64,000 nt of DNA, taken from assembly GCA_004000515.1 (NCBI GenBank), contig CP034537.1, forward strand, positions 3,114,001-3,178,000, in the 5' to 3' direction. A program made the position numbers and the translations under genes. A model generated the notes under the pieces. The model did no database searches and was not told the DNA's origin. It was given only the letters and a program-made list of their open reading frames with translations. The stretch's first letter is position 1, and each line of letters opens with the position of its first letter. The DNA comes from Pseudomonas poae (lineage in GTDB: Bacteria > Pseudomonadota > Gammaproteobacteria > Pseudomonadales > Pseudomonadaceae). Shown here piece by piece: positions 48,665-59,130 of this stretch.

Positions 48665-49324
48665 TTATGCCAGCAGGTCTTCGTAGAAGGCGCCGTAGGG
48701 CTTGGTCGGGTGGGCGATCTGGATTTCGAGAATCCACAGGCCGGCGTTTGGGTAGTGCTCGAAGTCGCCGAGATCGCCGCCACGGTGGATCGCGTGGGGA
48801 AGTCGCTGACGCGATGGCCCTTGATGTCCAGGTTCAGCTGCCAGCCCATGGCCTGGGCCTGTTCTTCGGCGTAGCGGTAAAGCTCGAGGCCCACGACCTG
48901 GTCGTTTTTCCAGCGGGCTTGCACGCGGTCGAAGAGCTTCTTTGGCGGCGTTGGCGCAGGCGATCATTTCCGGGTCGTTGCCGGTGCTGAACGTGGCGCC
49001 GGCGTCACCTTCGTGGCCCTTCCACACGGCACCCATGTCGATGAAGAAAATGTCGTTTTCGCCCAGCACCGGGTCACCTTCGGAGCGTTGCTTGAAGGTC
49101 TTGAGGGTGTTGGCGCCGAAACGCACCAGCAGCGGGTGCCAGATGCGTTGCATGTCGAGGTCGGCGAGGACCTGCTTGCCCAGCTCGCGGGCTTCGGATT
49201 CGAGCATGCCAGGGCGGATACGCTGGGAGAGGTTTTCGATGGCTTTCCAGGTCATGGCCTGGGCGTAGCGCATGGATTCAATACTGTAGGCGGCGCCTAC
49301 GGCTTCTTTGGGTTGTGCACTCAC
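48665..49324 (-). CDS. M24 family metallopeptidase (two frameshifts)
   Basis: About 219 residues after removing one A near 48940 and adding one C near 48797. Pita-bread fold peptidase of the aminopeptidase P/methionine aminopeptidase class. Visible motifs: FFIDMGAVWKGHEGDAGATF (Asp metal ligands), LDIKGHRVSDFPHAIHRGGD after repair (His), and LWILEIQIAHPTKPYGAFYE (Glu). It is short for prolidase because it lacks the N-terminal domain. Function uncertain. Confidence 0.83.
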   Translation of the reverse strand: MSAQPKEAVGAAYSIESMRYAQAMTWKAIENLSQRIRPGMLESEARELGKQVLADLDMQRIWHPLLVRFGANTLKTFKQRSEGDPVLGENDIFFIDMGAVWKGHEGDAGATFSTGNDPEMIACANAAKEALRPRASPLEKRPGRGPRALPLRRRTGPGHGLAAEPGHQGPSRQRLPHAIHRGGDLGDFEHYPNAGLWILEIQIAHPTKPYGAFYEDLLA

Positions 49325-49410
49325 CAGCGTGTCCTCGGCCTAAATGATGTGGGTCGTTATGCGTTTTACTATATAGCGCGGTGGTGGCGCGGCAAAACGC
49401 AAATTGCGCC

Positions 49411-49989
49411 TCAGATATGCAGCCACGCCAGGCTACCCAACACTACGGCCACACCCGCTGCCGTATACGACATGCGCTTTAACCATTCCCGCCGGGTCAA
49501 CAAAGTAATCGCCGCCAACGAAATCGCGATCTGAATCGCCGTCATCGCCTGGGCCCAACGATGATGCTGGTGCAGCGCCTGCTCCGATTTTTCATCCCAT
49601 TCCCTGGAGGTGGCCTCAAGCTTTTCGGCCTGCTTGCGCACGTCTTCCTTCTGGCTCTTGTAGCGTTCGATTTCGTCCTTGTAATGCGCCGTGTCGATAC
49701 CGGGAATATGGGTGGCCAGTTCCGCGAGGTTTTGCCGGCTGGATTTGGCCTGGTAGTAGTTCCACTGGTTGGCGGCTTCGGTCTTGATGATGGCGGCGTT
49801 GTTCTTGTCCATTGCCGCTTCACTTTCGGTGGAGCCGGCCTGGTAGCTGAGCATGGCGCCGAGGGTGGCCATCAGCGCGGTCATCACGGCAATGCGGCTG
49901 GCGAAATTGTCGCCGCGGCCGTGGGCATGTTCGGTGGTGTGTTCGACGTGTTTTTCGTGGGGGCTGGGGACTTCGAAGGCTTCGGACAT
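49411..49989 (-). CDS. DUF4337 family protein
   Basis: Protein of 192 residues. N-terminal EVPSPHEKHVEHTTEHAHGR, a transmembrane segment (FASRIAVMTALMATLGAMLS), a long helical coiled coil, and another C-terminal hydrophobic segment. This is the plan of DUF4337, of unknown function. Intact. Confidence 0.84.
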   Translation of the reverse strand: MSEAFEVPSPHEKHVEHTTEHAHGRGDNFASRIAVMTALMATLGAMLSYQAGSTESEAAMDKNNAAIIKTEAANQWNYYQAKSSRQNLAELATHIPGIDTAHYKDEIERYKSQKEDVRKQAEKLEATSREWDEKSEQALHQHHRWAQAMTAIQIAISLAAITLLTRREWLKRMSYTAAGVAVVLGSLAWLHI

Positions 49990-50043
49990 GGCGGCGACTG
50001 CGAACGGAATGAGGGAGTCTGATTCTTCACCAGCGAAGCTGTC

Positions 50044-50926
50044 TCAAGCCTGTACGTAACGCTGCAAACCTTCCACCAGAGCATCAAACATCACGCGGCA
50101 GCGCGGGCTGTTGCGCAGGTCTTCGTGCATGGTGACCCAGGTGTCCAGCTTGAGCGCGAAGGCTTCGGGCAAAACCCGATGCAGATGGGGATCGCGTTTG
50201 GCCAGTTGCACCTGGCAGCCGCCGATGCCCGCGCCGGCCCGGATCAGGGCCAATTGCGCCAGGTCACTGTCGCTGCTGAGGGCGAAGGTGCTGCGTTCGA
50301 AGCCCTTGATGGCGAGGCTGCGGATAAAGGCGTTTTCCTGGTCGAAGCCAATCACTGCGTGCGCCGCCAGGTCTTGCATGTGTTGGGGAATACCGTGTTG
50401 TTGCAGGTAGTCGTCGCGGGCATGCAGGCCCACTTCGATCAGGCCGACACGCCGCGCCAGCAATTGCTCCTGACGGGGCGGACCATGCGCACGGCGATGT
50501 CGGCTTCCAGCCGCAGCAGGTCACTGAGGCGGTTGGTCAGGATCAATTCGACCTTGAGATGCGGATGTTGCTGGCGCAATTGCGTGAGGATCGGCGGCAG
50601 TATCTCCACACCCACCACTTCGCTGGCGGACACCCGCACCACGCCGCGCACTTCGTCCCCTGGGCCGATGCCGCACGCTCAAGGGCGGCGGCTGTACGTG
50701 CCATGGTTTCGGCGTGGTCACGCAGCGTATGGGCGACTGCCGTCGGCAGCAGCCCGGTAGGTGAGCGGGTAAACAACACCACGCCCAGCGCCGTTTCCAG
50801 CGCGGCAATGTGCCGGCCAACTGTAGGCTGTGTAATGCCAAGCTGCCGCGCGGCCCCCGACAACGATCCTTCCTTGAGTACGCCGAGGAACGACCGGTAA
50901 AGCTCCCAACCAATATTTGATGCCAT
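50044..50926 (-). CDS. LysR family regulator (two frameshifts)
   Basis: About 294 residues after restoring one G near 50659 and one C near 50476. The N-terminal HTH reads GSLSGAARQLGITQPTVGRH. The substrate domain includes RRVGLIEVGLHARDDYLQQH near residue 165. The start is probably ATG 50926 (MASNIGWELYRSFL). The gene runs opposite to the epimerase gene, with 90 bases between, and probably controls it. Confidence 0.87.
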
Positions 50927-51016
50927 GCATAAATGTATAGCGCCTGGATGGTCTTCGACAATTCCTCTATAGCGCGGCCACCAACACAATGAGTTCATCA
51001 ACAGGTAGGGGAGACG

Positions 51017-51987
51017 GTGATGAGCAAGGTTTTGGTCTTGGGTGCAACGGGTGGTATCGGCGGTGAAGTGGCGCGACAACTGAAGGCGGCAGGTTGGGAG
51101 GTGTGTGCATTGACCCGGGATGTCGACAAGGCACGCAGCCAGCAGCCCGGGTTTGCCTGGCTCAAGGGGGATGCGCTCAAGCGTGATGAGGTGATTGCAG
51201 CCGCCCGAGGTTGTGCGGTGATCGTGCACGCGGTGAACCCACCGGGCTACCGCAATTGGGCCGAGCAGGTGCTGCCGATGATCGACAACACCATCGCGGC
51301 AGCCATTGTTGAGGGGGCAACAGTCGTGCTGCCCGGCACGGTCTACAACTTTGGGCCAGATGCGTTTCCCGTGTTGCGTGAAGACTCGCCACAACATCCG
51401 CAAACACGCAAAGGCGCTATCCGGGTGCAGCTGGAGCAGCGGTTACTCCACGCTTCCCGCCAGGGTGCGCGGGTGCTGATCGTACGTGCCGGGGATTTTT
51501 TGGCGCTCAGGCTGCCAACAGTTGGTTTTCCCAAGGGTTGGTCAAGCCAGGTAAACCTGTTTCGACCGTGAGTTATCCGGGCGCACGCGGCGTGGCGCAT
51601 CAGTGGGCCTACCTGCCGGATGTGGCCCGCACTATGGTTGCGTTGCTGGAGCGCCGCGCAAGCCTCGACGCTTTTGCCTGTTTTCATATGGCCGGGCATA
51701 TCGACAGGGATGGCATGCAGATGGTCCAGGCCATCCAGCGTGTGGTACTGCGTAGGACAGGCCAACAACCAAGCGTCGGCAGCTTCCCTTGGTGGTTGCT
51801 GAAACTGGCCGCGCCCTTTGTAGTGACCTTCCGCGAATTGCAGGAAATGCGTTACCTGTGGCAAACCCCGCTGTGCATGGATAACCAGCGTCTGGTCGAG
51901 GTGCTTGGCAGCGAACCTCACACGCCCTTGGAACACGCGGTGGAAGCCACGTTGATTGGCCTCGGCTGCTTGCCTAAGAACGCCTGA
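51017..51987 (+). CDS. NAD(P)-dependent epimerase/dehydratase family protein (one frameshift)
   Basis: About 323 residues after restoring one T in the T6 run near 51499. Rossmann motif VLVLGATGGIGGEVARQLKA. Extended/atypical SDR type; the usual YxxxK is replaced by VYNFGPDAFP, as in isoflavone-reductase-like members. The C-terminal half reads VAHQWAYLPDVARTMVALLE. Divergent from the LysR gene. Its end overlaps the DUF2784 gene by 14 bases (convergent). Substrate unknown. Confidence 0.83.
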
Positions 51988-52330
51988 TCAAGCGCACATA
52001 CACCGCGATATTGATCAGCAATACCAACGCGCCCAAGGCCAATTGAATGTTCGGGGTCAGCCCGGCAGGATAGATCAGCGCCAGGATGTAGTGCTCGATA
52101 AACCCACCGCCGTAGCCGTCCTGCCCGGCGAGATGGCGGAACAGGTTTTCCCAACGGGTCAACGGGCAGGGCAGGTGAAACACTTCAACGGCCACGCCCC
52201 ACACGGCGGCGGGCAGGTGCAACCACATGACGGGCCGCCATTTGAGCGCCAGCAGCCCGCCAAACAACACAAACAGGATGAAGCACAGGTGGAACAGTAC
52301 CAGGCCGTCGGCGGCTAAGCGGTAAAGCAT
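51974..52330 (-). CDS. DUF2784 membrane protein
   Basis: About 118 residues starting MLYRLAADGLVLFHLCFILF. Four hydrophobic segments and the conserved CPLTRWENLFR are typical of DUF2784. Integral membrane protein of unknown function. The upstream in-frame ATG at 52375 would add a charged leader and is less likely. Confidence 0.85.
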   Translation of the reverse strand: MLYRLAADGLVLFHLCFILFVLFGGLLALKWRPVMWLHLPAAVWGVAVEVFHLPCPLTRWENLFRHLAGQDGYGGGFIEHYILALIYPAGLTPNIQLALGALVLLINIAVYVRLIRRS

Positions 52331-52420
52331 GTTTAGGTTCGCTTTTAAGGTTGGGCTACCCGCGTTGGATTTCACACGCGTGGACCGGGGGGCCGAGAGG
52401 GCGGACTTTCCAGAGTGACG

Positions 52421-52747
52421 CTATAGCTCCAGTTGACTGGCTTTGATGCCAAGCGCATTGGCTATTTTTTCCCGGGTCGTTCGGCGAGGTTTGCTAACAG
52501 CCTCTTGCTGTGCAAAAGCTGATTGGGAAATACCCAGGCGTTTGGCGACCTCTTCCTGCGTCAGGTTCAGATGGTCACGCCAGGCGCGGATAGGTGTTGC
52601 GCCATCTACCAAACGGCTGACTACAGCGTGTGGGATTAGGTCTGGATCACTCTGCTGCGCCATATAGTGTTCATATGGGATCACCACAAAGGCTGGCTTG
52701 CCCTCCGTATTGTTGATGATCTGTACGGCAATAGGTGCGTTCGTCAC
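52421..52747 (-). CDS. XRE-type antitoxin (HigA/RelB-like with N-terminal Phd-like part)
   Basis: Protein of 108 residues. The N-terminal VQIINNTEGKPAFVVIPYEH resembles antitoxin interface sequences. The C-terminal XRE helix-turn-helix has LTQEEVAKRLGISQSAFAQQ. It follows a RelE-like toxin pseudogene. It probably survives as the antitoxin or autoregulator of a broken toxin-antitoxin pair. Confidence 0.82.
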   Translation of the reverse strand: MTNAPIAVQIINNTEGKPAFVVIPYEHYMAQQSDPDLIPHAVVSRLVDGATPIRAWRDHLNLTQEEVAKRLGISQSAFAQQEAVSKPRRTTREKIANALGIKASQLEL

Positions 52748-52982
52748 GTTTTTTTACCTCTTGAATACTGACTACCTGGATGTCACTGGCCCAGTCGAAA
52801 AGGACCCGATAATGACCTACCCGCAATCGATAGCTGTGGGGTGGTTAACCAGCGCCTTGACGTTGACTGTGTCGGGCATGTGCTCAAGCGCAGTCACCGC
52901 GTCACGGACTTGTTATTGATGATAGGTATGCAACCGAAGCAATTGCTTGACGGCTTTTCGGGCCCAGTGGATTGAGTTCATT
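52671..52982 (-). pseudogene. RelE/ParE-type toxin remnant
   Basis: The frame starts MNSIHWARKAVKQLLRLHTY but stops at an in-frame TAA after HHQ-equivalent residues, where a CAA codon would be expected. Later DAVTALEHMPDTVNVKALVN and, after restoring one C near 52839, SYRLRVGHYRVLFDWASDI match RelE/ParE toxins. The nonsense codon is a substitution, not a homopolymer slip, so the toxin looks truly inactivated. Overlaps the antitoxin start. Confidence 0.65.
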
Positions 52983-53116
52983 CGAGGGTAATAAGTCTTT
53001 TATAAGGTTAGCAAGGGGTTTTTGAGCGGACGCTATTTGCGGATCGCTCTGTCCTTACAAAACCTAGACGGCCTCCTGACACTTCCATTGGCAGAACTGT
53101 TGCGCGATATGAATCT

Positions 53117-53908
53117 CTACTTCGCAAACACCACCGGCACCGTAAACCGCGTCTTGCTGCCCTCCGGCGGACGAGGTACCGGGGAGGCGCGGTTGATCAT
53201 GTCCAGCGTGGCGCTGTCCAGTTCGGCAAAACCGGCAGACCGCACGATGCTGGCACTGAGCACTGTGCCGTTGCTGTCGATTTCAAAGCGCAAATACGCC
53301 ACGCCACGGTCGCCCCGGTCGCGGGCGTTTTGTGGGTAGCGTTTGAAGCGTTCCAGGTGGGCCAGCAGTTGGGCCTCCCATTGCACCTTTGCGCGGGGTC
53401 GGCGCTGCCGCGTGAGGACTGGTTCGCGGCGGTGCTGTCAGCGACCTGTGTGTCGAGCTTGGGCGGTGCGGTGGTGGCGGAGGGGCGGACGGTTCGGCTG
53501 GCGTTTGTGGCGCGCTCGCAAATTCGGCGGCGTGGTCGGGCGCGGAAGAGTAGGTGCCTTGGGCCGAATCCTTGAGTGGTGAGGTGGCTTGCTTGGCGGG
53601 GCTCGGTCGGGCTGCGGGCACGACCTTTTCGGCAGCGCCTTCGCGGGTTTTACCGACGGTGCGTTCAACTGCTTCTGCACCACCTTGTCGGGCGCTACTT
53701 GCAGGTCCTCTTCCACGGCCTGGGCCACGGGGGCGGCGGCCAGTTCGATCATCATTGCAGCGGGCGCAGCTTCGGCCACGGCCACCACGGGCGTGTGCAG
53801 CCACCATGCGATGAGGGCGGCGTAGACGCTCAGGGTGATCAGCGTCGCAATGCTCCACAAAGCCTTGCGCGGTGGGTTGAGGTAGTCGGGAGCAGTCTTG
53901 GACATCAT
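53117..53908 (-). CDS. TonB-like energy transducer (about three frameshifts)
   Basis: About 265 residues if repaired. An N-terminal membrane anchor (LWSIATLITLSVYAALIAWW), a Pro/Ala/Lys-rich periplasmic linker, and a TonB C-terminal domain: YPQNARDRGDRGVAYLRFEI and then NGTVLSASIVRSAGFAELDS. The breaks are near 53389, 53485 and 53627, each a short homopolymer or G/C run. It lies just downstream of a TonB-dependent receptor, so it is probably its dedicated TonB (HasB-like role). Symbol not given. Confidence 0.78.
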
Positions 53909-53980
53909 GGGCTTATCAATAGAGATCAACGTAAAACGGGATGCCCATCAAGGGCATCCCGTGGTTCACCCGCGGCGTTA

Positions 53981-56717
53981 TCAGAATTTGACGGTTAACC
54001 CTGTGCGCAACGTTCGTCCTGGCGCGGGCATGAAGCTTTGGGCCAGCGGGTCCAGGTAATAGACGTTGGTGAGGTTCTGTACCGAGAAGTCCAGTTGGGT
54101 GCCTTTGACAATTTCGAAGCTGGCAAACAGGTCGAAGATCGCCGATTTGCGGTAATACATCTGGTTGGTGGTGATGCCGTCGTTCCAGGATTTGTCGAGT
54201 TTGGCGGTGGGCGCACTGTTGTAGACCATGCGCCCGCCGAGCACGAGACGGTTGTCAAACCAGCGGCTGCCCAGGGTGGTGTTGACCGAGTATTTAGGCG
54301 GGTTCTGGGTATTGGTGTAGGAACCCGGAAAGCCACCGTCGACACAGTTGGGGGTGGCGGGGTTGTCGTCTTCGCGCAGTTTTTTTGCGATGTCCGGCGC
54401 GCAGGTCTTGGCATTCAAGTAGTAGGTGGCGGAGATGTCGGTGAACACCCGCCCCATGTCATAGCTGGTTTGCAACTCGATGCCCTTGACCGTGAAGCTG
54501 TCGACGTTTTGCAGGTTGCCGGCAAAAATGTCGGTGTAGTCGCGGGTGATGTAGTTTTCGATCTTGTTATTGAAATACGCCAGCTTGGCGGCCGCCGTGT
54601 CGCCGTCGGTGAGCACGCTGTTGTGCAGGGTGCTGACACCGAACTCCCAGTTCTTGCTGCGTTCAGGCTTGATGCCGTCGGTCGGCACGGCGGCTGTGAA
54701 CAACCCGAGGGTGGATTCGAACAGGCTCGGCATGCGTACGCCTTGGTTGTAACTGGCGTAGACGAAGCTGTTGTCGGTGACGTTCAACTTCACACCAAAC
54801 GATGGCGCAAAGGCGTGATCCTTGCGCTCGATGGGGGGCGCAAAGGTGTAGCTGGTGGGGTTGTCGTCTGCGTCGAACGTGGCCGCAGTGGCTTTGCGGT
54901 TGTGGTCCTTGCTGTTGAATGCGCTGTAGCGGCCGCCCGCCGTCAGGGTCAGGCGGTTGATTGGCGCCCATTCAAGCGACGTCACCAGGCTGCTTTCTTC
55001 GCGTTCGCCACTGCGGATAAAACGGTTCTTTGCAAGTCCGACAGCAGCACCGGCGAGTTGTCATCGGGGCCCAGGTCTTCGGTCTGATAGGAGCCGCCGT
55101 AGGTCAGGGCGAACTTGCCGGCGCGGGTGTCGAAGCGCGAGGTGTTGCTCAGGTCCACACCCCAACGCTTGTCCTTGGTGCGGTTGCGCAACGCGTCCTT
55201 GTAGGTATCGCCGAGCGGGTCGGCATCGTCGTCATGACCAAACAGCGGCGTCACGGTGACCAGGCCGTTGAAGGCTTCGCTCTGGGCTTTGGTGGCCCAG
55301 ACGTTGGCACTCAAATCAATCAGCGGATTGTCTTCAGGCTTGTAGGTGTAGCGTGCGGTGTAGGCGTTGATGCGCATGCTGCCTGGGTCCCACTGCGGCA
55401 CGCTGCCGCTGGTGTTGCGGATGATTTGCGACGGCATCACTTCGCCATATTTGCCGTCGGTGTAGCGGTAGGTCAGCTCCAGTTTCTGGTCCGTCGCGGG
55501 TTTGATGATCGCCTTGAGCAGCACCGATTCAGTGTCGCTCGCGGTGTTGAATACCTCAGAGTCAGGCTTGAAGAACTTGGCCGCGGTGTTGGCCTCTTGG
55601 GTGACGTAGATGTACTTCCGGGTTTTCGGGTCGTATCGACGCACCTGTTGAAACACCTGGTAGTTCTTGAAGCCCTTTTACCCGCGTAATAGTTGCCGCT
55701 TTGGCGCTGGGAGTAGGCCGCGACAAAGTCCACGGTCTCGCTGGTGCTGGCGAACGCCACGCTGCCGGAATGCGCCGGGGAGCCGAGCAGGCCGTTGCTG
55801 CCGTGATGCGGTGTGGCTTTGTAGGTGTCGGGTGCATCGACACTGTTGCTGGACAAGTCACCCTTGAGGCGCACGCCGTAGGTTTCGCCCTCCTTGAGGA
55901 TGTCCTTGGGTTGCAGGGTTTTCATCTTGACCATGCCACCGATGGCGCCCGCCGCATCGGCGCCGAGGCTGGGGCCCTTGTCCACGCGGATCTCGCTGAT
56001 CAGGTCGGGGTCGATGTAGCTGCGTTGCTGCATGCCGCTGTAGCCACGGTAGGCATCGATGGCTTGCTGGCTGCCGTCGATGGTCACCGGCACGCGGCTC
56101 TGGCCCTGGATACCACGGATGTTCACGTCCAGTGCGCCGCCATTGCGGGCATCGCCGGTTTGCACGCCGGGCACGCCTTTGAGAATGTCGGCCGGGGAAG
56201 ATCCACGGAAACGGTTGATGGTTTCGCCAGAGATAAACACGCTCGAGCCAGCCTTGGTGTAGACCTCTGCTGCGGTGCCGGTCAAACGGCTGGTTTCGCC
56301 GCCCTTGATGGTCACAGGGCCGAGTAATTCGGCGTCGTCGAGATCGTCCAGGCCGGCGTTGGGGGCATCGCGGCGGCTGAGGATCAGGCTGCGCTGGCTG
56401 TCGATCTTCCAGTTCACTGGCGCATTACCCAACAGGCGTTGCAGCGCTTGTTCCTGGGTAAAGTTGCCGCGCACGGCCTGGGATTGCAGGCCGTCCACCA
56501 GCCCGGCTTGCAGGCCCAATTGCAAGTTGGCCTGGCGGGCGAAGGTGCTCAACGCGGTCGTCAACGGTTGGGCGGGGATGTCGAAGAAACGGGTCGCCTG
56601 ATCACTCGGCGTGCCTGCGATATCGGCCGCCAATGCCAGGGAGGGCTGGAAAATTGCGCTGTGGATGGCAGCGCACAAGATGGCCAGTGCCAGCGGTGCG
56701 GGTGATCGGTGACCCAT
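53981..56717 (-). CDS. TonB-dependent haem-type receptor with signalling domain (two frameshifts)
   Basis: About 912 residues after restoring one A near 55029 and one near 55677. A signal peptide, then an N-terminal STN/secretin-type signalling domain (FFDIPAQPLTTALSTFARQA), a plug domain (RGIQGQSRVPVTIDGSQQAI) and a beta-barrel ending LRTGLTVKF with terminal Phe. The N-terminal domain signals to the adjacent FecR and FecI. HasR-like sequence suggests haem or haemophore, but no hasA or ABC exporter is nearby. A palindromic Fur-like box lies at 56740. Confidence 0.83.
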
Positions 56718-56739
56718 GTTTCATCGCCTTAGTGTTTTG

Positions 56740-56760
56740 TATTGCGATTCATTCGCAATA
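56740..56760. promoter_or_regulatory. Perfect palindrome upstream of receptor (Fur-like box)
   Basis: TATTGCGA-TTCAT-TCGCAATA. A perfect 8-bp dyad with a 5-base centre, 22 bases before the receptor ATG. It resembles Pseudomonas Fur boxes (AATGATTCNCATT type). The exact factor is inferred. Confidence 0.6.
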
Positions 56761-56811
56761 CGGAGAGCTACAAAGACGAGCACCTGCCGAATTTTTTTCA
56801 GGGAAATGCAA

Positions 56812-57753
56812 TTATTTTTCAGTGGCCGACGTTGTGCTGCTGATGACGATTAGCAGCGGCGAGTACGCGCTGACCTCACCGCCAATCGGCGCGACCAATG
56901 CCTGGAGGGCGCGTCGGGTGTCGCGCATGTCGTAGAGCCCGGTGACACGTTTGTTGGCCAGGGCCGGGTCCTTGATCACGATCCAGCCGCGCTGGTAGCG
57001 ATCGAGTTGCTCGACCACCTGGGCGACGCTGGCGTTTTCAAAAAACTGTGTGCCGTTGATCCAGCCCGCGACTTCCGTGGGCGCCACTGACGACTGAGTG
57101 CCCACGCCGCTTTGGCGATCGATCCACAGCCGTTGTCCCGCCGTCAGCCGGTACTGTTTGTTCACGCCCACGGTGCCGTCACGCACTTCTACCGCCAGGC
57201 CATTTTCCGCTCGGGCCACGTCGAAGGCGGTGCCGAGGACGCGGATCACCGCGTCGTCGCTGCGCACTTCAAACGGCTTTTGCGCGTCGTGCACCACATC
57301 AAAAAAAACCTCGCCGCGTACCAGCGTGACCTGGCGTTGCGCGCCGTCGATGCTCACGTTGATTGCGCTGCGTGGCGCCAGCGTCAAGCGGCTGCCGTCG
57401 CTCAGGGTGACTTCGCGGGTTTCTGCGGTGGCGGTGCTGTAGTCGGCACGCCAACCGGGGTTGAACACCAACGCGGCGCACACCGCCAGCGCGCTGATGC
57501 ACGCGGCGGCCAGCAACGGCAGGCGCAGCCGGGCAGGGCGTGGCCACTGCTGTTGAGTGGTGGGCGGCAGTTGTTCCAGCGCGTGCAAAGCGCGATTGGC
57601 TTGGGCCCACGCCTCAAAATGATCATCGCCGGCGTGCAACCAGCGATCGAACTCGTCGAAGCGTTCTGGTGAAGCCTGCAGGTCCAGCAGCCACTGGCCG
57701 GCGTCTTCCAGGCTTTTGGCCGAGACGTTCCTGGGCGGGTGGGCGTCATGCAT
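56812..57753 (-). CDS. FecR-type anti-sigma/regulatory protein
   Basis: About 313 residues, start ATG 57753 (MHDAHPPRNVSAKSLEDAGQ) overlapping the sigma gene's stop by 8 bases. N-terminal cytoplasmic helices WLLDLQAS and FDEFDRWLHAGDDHFEAWAQ bind the sigma factor. One transmembrane segment (LPLLAAACISALAVCAALVF, about residue 95), then the FecR domain (REVTLSDGSRLTLAPRSAIN). The C-terminal STN-like domain contacts the receptor's signalling domain. Intact. Confidence 0.9.
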   Translation of the reverse strand: MHDAHPPRNVSAKSLEDAGQWLLDLQASPERFDEFDRWLHAGDDHFEAWAQANRALHALEQLPPTTQQQWPRPARLRLPLLAAACISALAVCAALVFNPGWRADYSTATAETREVTLSDGSRLTLAPRSAINVSIDGAQRQVTLVRGEVFFDVVHDAQKPFEVRSDDAVIRVLGTAFDVARAENGLAVEVRDGTVGVNKQYRLTAGQRLWIDRQSGVGTQSSVAPTEVAGWINGTQFFENASVAQVVEQLDRYQRGWIVIKDPALANKRVTGLYDMRDTRRALQALVAPIGGEVSAYSPLLIVISSTTSATEK

Positions 57754-58272
57754 ACGGGCGTTCCTTACTGTGCGCGCCATGGGTGGCGACACTTGAGGCC
57801 AGGTGAACGATGGCGTCCTTGACCAGGCGATGGGCGGTGGAAAGCGAGATATTGAGATGATCGGCGGTTTGCTGCAACGTGAAACCGCCCAGTCGATTCA
57901 TCTCGACGGCGATGCGCATTTGTTCCGGCAACCCTGCCAGGGCGGCGGCGATTCGGCTTGCGTCGTCGCCATGCACCACCGTTGCTCGGGCGATAATTGC
58001 TGGCCCGGGTGCATCCATTGCGCGGGCATTTTCTGCTGGCGTTTTTCGGTGGCTTGCCGGCGCACGGCGTCCAACGCCAGGTTGCGTACGATCCGGTACA
58101 GGTAGGCCACGGGTTGCTCCACGGGGTCTTGCGCGTTGGCGCAAAAGCGCAGGAACGCGTCTTGCACCACGTCTTCGGCGCGTGCGTGTTCGCCCACCAC
58201 AACCTTGGCGTAGTTGATCAGTGCGGGACGGTGGTCAAGGTAGAGTTGCAGCCTGGCGGCGTTGTCAGTCAC
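57746..58272 (-). CDS. FecI-type ECF sigma factor (one frameshift)
   Basis: About 175 residues after restoring one G near 57980. Region 2: ALINYAKVVVGEHARAEDVV and QDAFLRFC. Region 4: NRLGGFTLQQTADHLNISLS and TAHRLVKDAIVHLAS. It would transcribe the receptor/TonB genes when its ligand is bound. A Fur-like box lies 50 bases upstream. ATG gives MTDNAARLQLYLDHR. Confidence 0.87.
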
Positions 58273-58321
58273 AGCGAAACTCGAAAAGAGATCAGACCCT
58301 CAAGCGCGGCGACGTTAGTTT

Positions 58322-58340
58322 AATTGAGAGTAATTATCAA
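58322..58340. promoter_or_regulatory. Fur box candidate before the ECF sigma gene
   Basis: Minus strand TGATAATTACTCTCAATT. It matches the GATAAT and TCTCA parts of the Pseudomonas Fur consensus (GATAATGATTCTCATTATC type). Located at about -50 to -68 of the sigma ATG, a plausible iron-repressed promoter. Confidence 0.55.
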
Positions 58341-58425
58341 TACCGAGCTTCGAAGGTTGCTTGAAGGCAACCTGCGCCGTTATTGTGCTGAATCCTTTTA
58401 GTCCTTCCCCCAAGGATCTGTTTTG

Positions 58426-59112
58426 ATGAACGCACCGCGTACCGCCGGCCCGATCAAGGCCGTGATTTTCGATATGGACGGTTTGTTGCTGGATACGGAA
58501 GGCATCTACACCGAAGTCACACAGATCATCGCTGAACGCTACGGCCGTACCTATGACTGGGGGATCAAGCAGCACATCATCGGTCGCGGCGCCCAGGACC
58601 TGGCCGACTACGTGGTCAAGGCGCTGGACTTGCCGATCACGCCAGCCGAGTTTCTAACCATCCGCGAACCGCTGATGAGCGAACGCTTCCCCAAGGCCCT
58701 GGGCATGCCTGGCGCCGAAGCGTTGGTGCGGCACTTGAAGGCGCACCACATTCCGATTGCCGTGGGGACCAGTTCGTCGCGCAATTCGTTTGGCCACAAG
58801 ACCACGTTGCACCGTGAGTGGTTTGGCCTGTTCGACACCATCGTTACCGCTGACGACCCGGAAGTCGGCGCTGCCAAGCCCGCGCCGGACATCTTCCTTA
58901 CCGCCGCCCGCCGCCTGGGCGTTGCGCCCGAGGATTGCCTGGTGTTCGAGGATTCGCCCTTTGGAGTAACGGCTGCGAAGGCTGCCCATATGACTGCCAT
59001 CGCCGTGCCGGACGAGGCCATGGCGGACAGCAAGTACCACCACGCCGACCAGATCATCCGCAAACTCGCGGAGTTTAATCTGGCGGCCTATGGCTTGCCG
59101 CCGTTGGATTGA
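58426..59112 (+). CDS. HAD superfamily phosphatase (beta-phosphoglucomutase-like)
   Basis: Protein of about 228 residues. Motif I DMDGLLLDTE (nucleophile Asp near residue 17), motif II VGTSSSRNSF (about 114), motif III Lys in GAAKPAPDIF (about 150) and motif IV VFEDSPFGVTAA (about 174). Belongs to the subfamily with an alpha-helical cap, acting on sugar phosphates or similar. AAGGATC precedes the start. Intact. Confidence 0.92.
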   Translation: MNAPRTAGPIKAVIFDMDGLLLDTEGIYTEVTQIIAERYGRTYDWGIKQHIIGRGAQDLADYVVKALDLPITPAEFLTIREPLMSERFPKALGMPGAEALVRHLKAHHIPIAVGTSSSRNSFGHKTTLHREWFGLFDTIVTADDPEVGAAKPAPDIFLTAARRLGVAPEDCLVFEDSPFGVTAAKAAHMTAIAVPDEAMADSKYHHADQIIRKLAEFNLAAYGLPPLD

Positions 59113-59130
59113 CTGAGCGCAGTCAAAAAA

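Noticed and set aside
53022..53339. Plus-strand frame RYLRIALSLQNLDGLL near the TonB gene
   Set aside because: Mostly antisense to the TonB C-terminal domain; no independent support.
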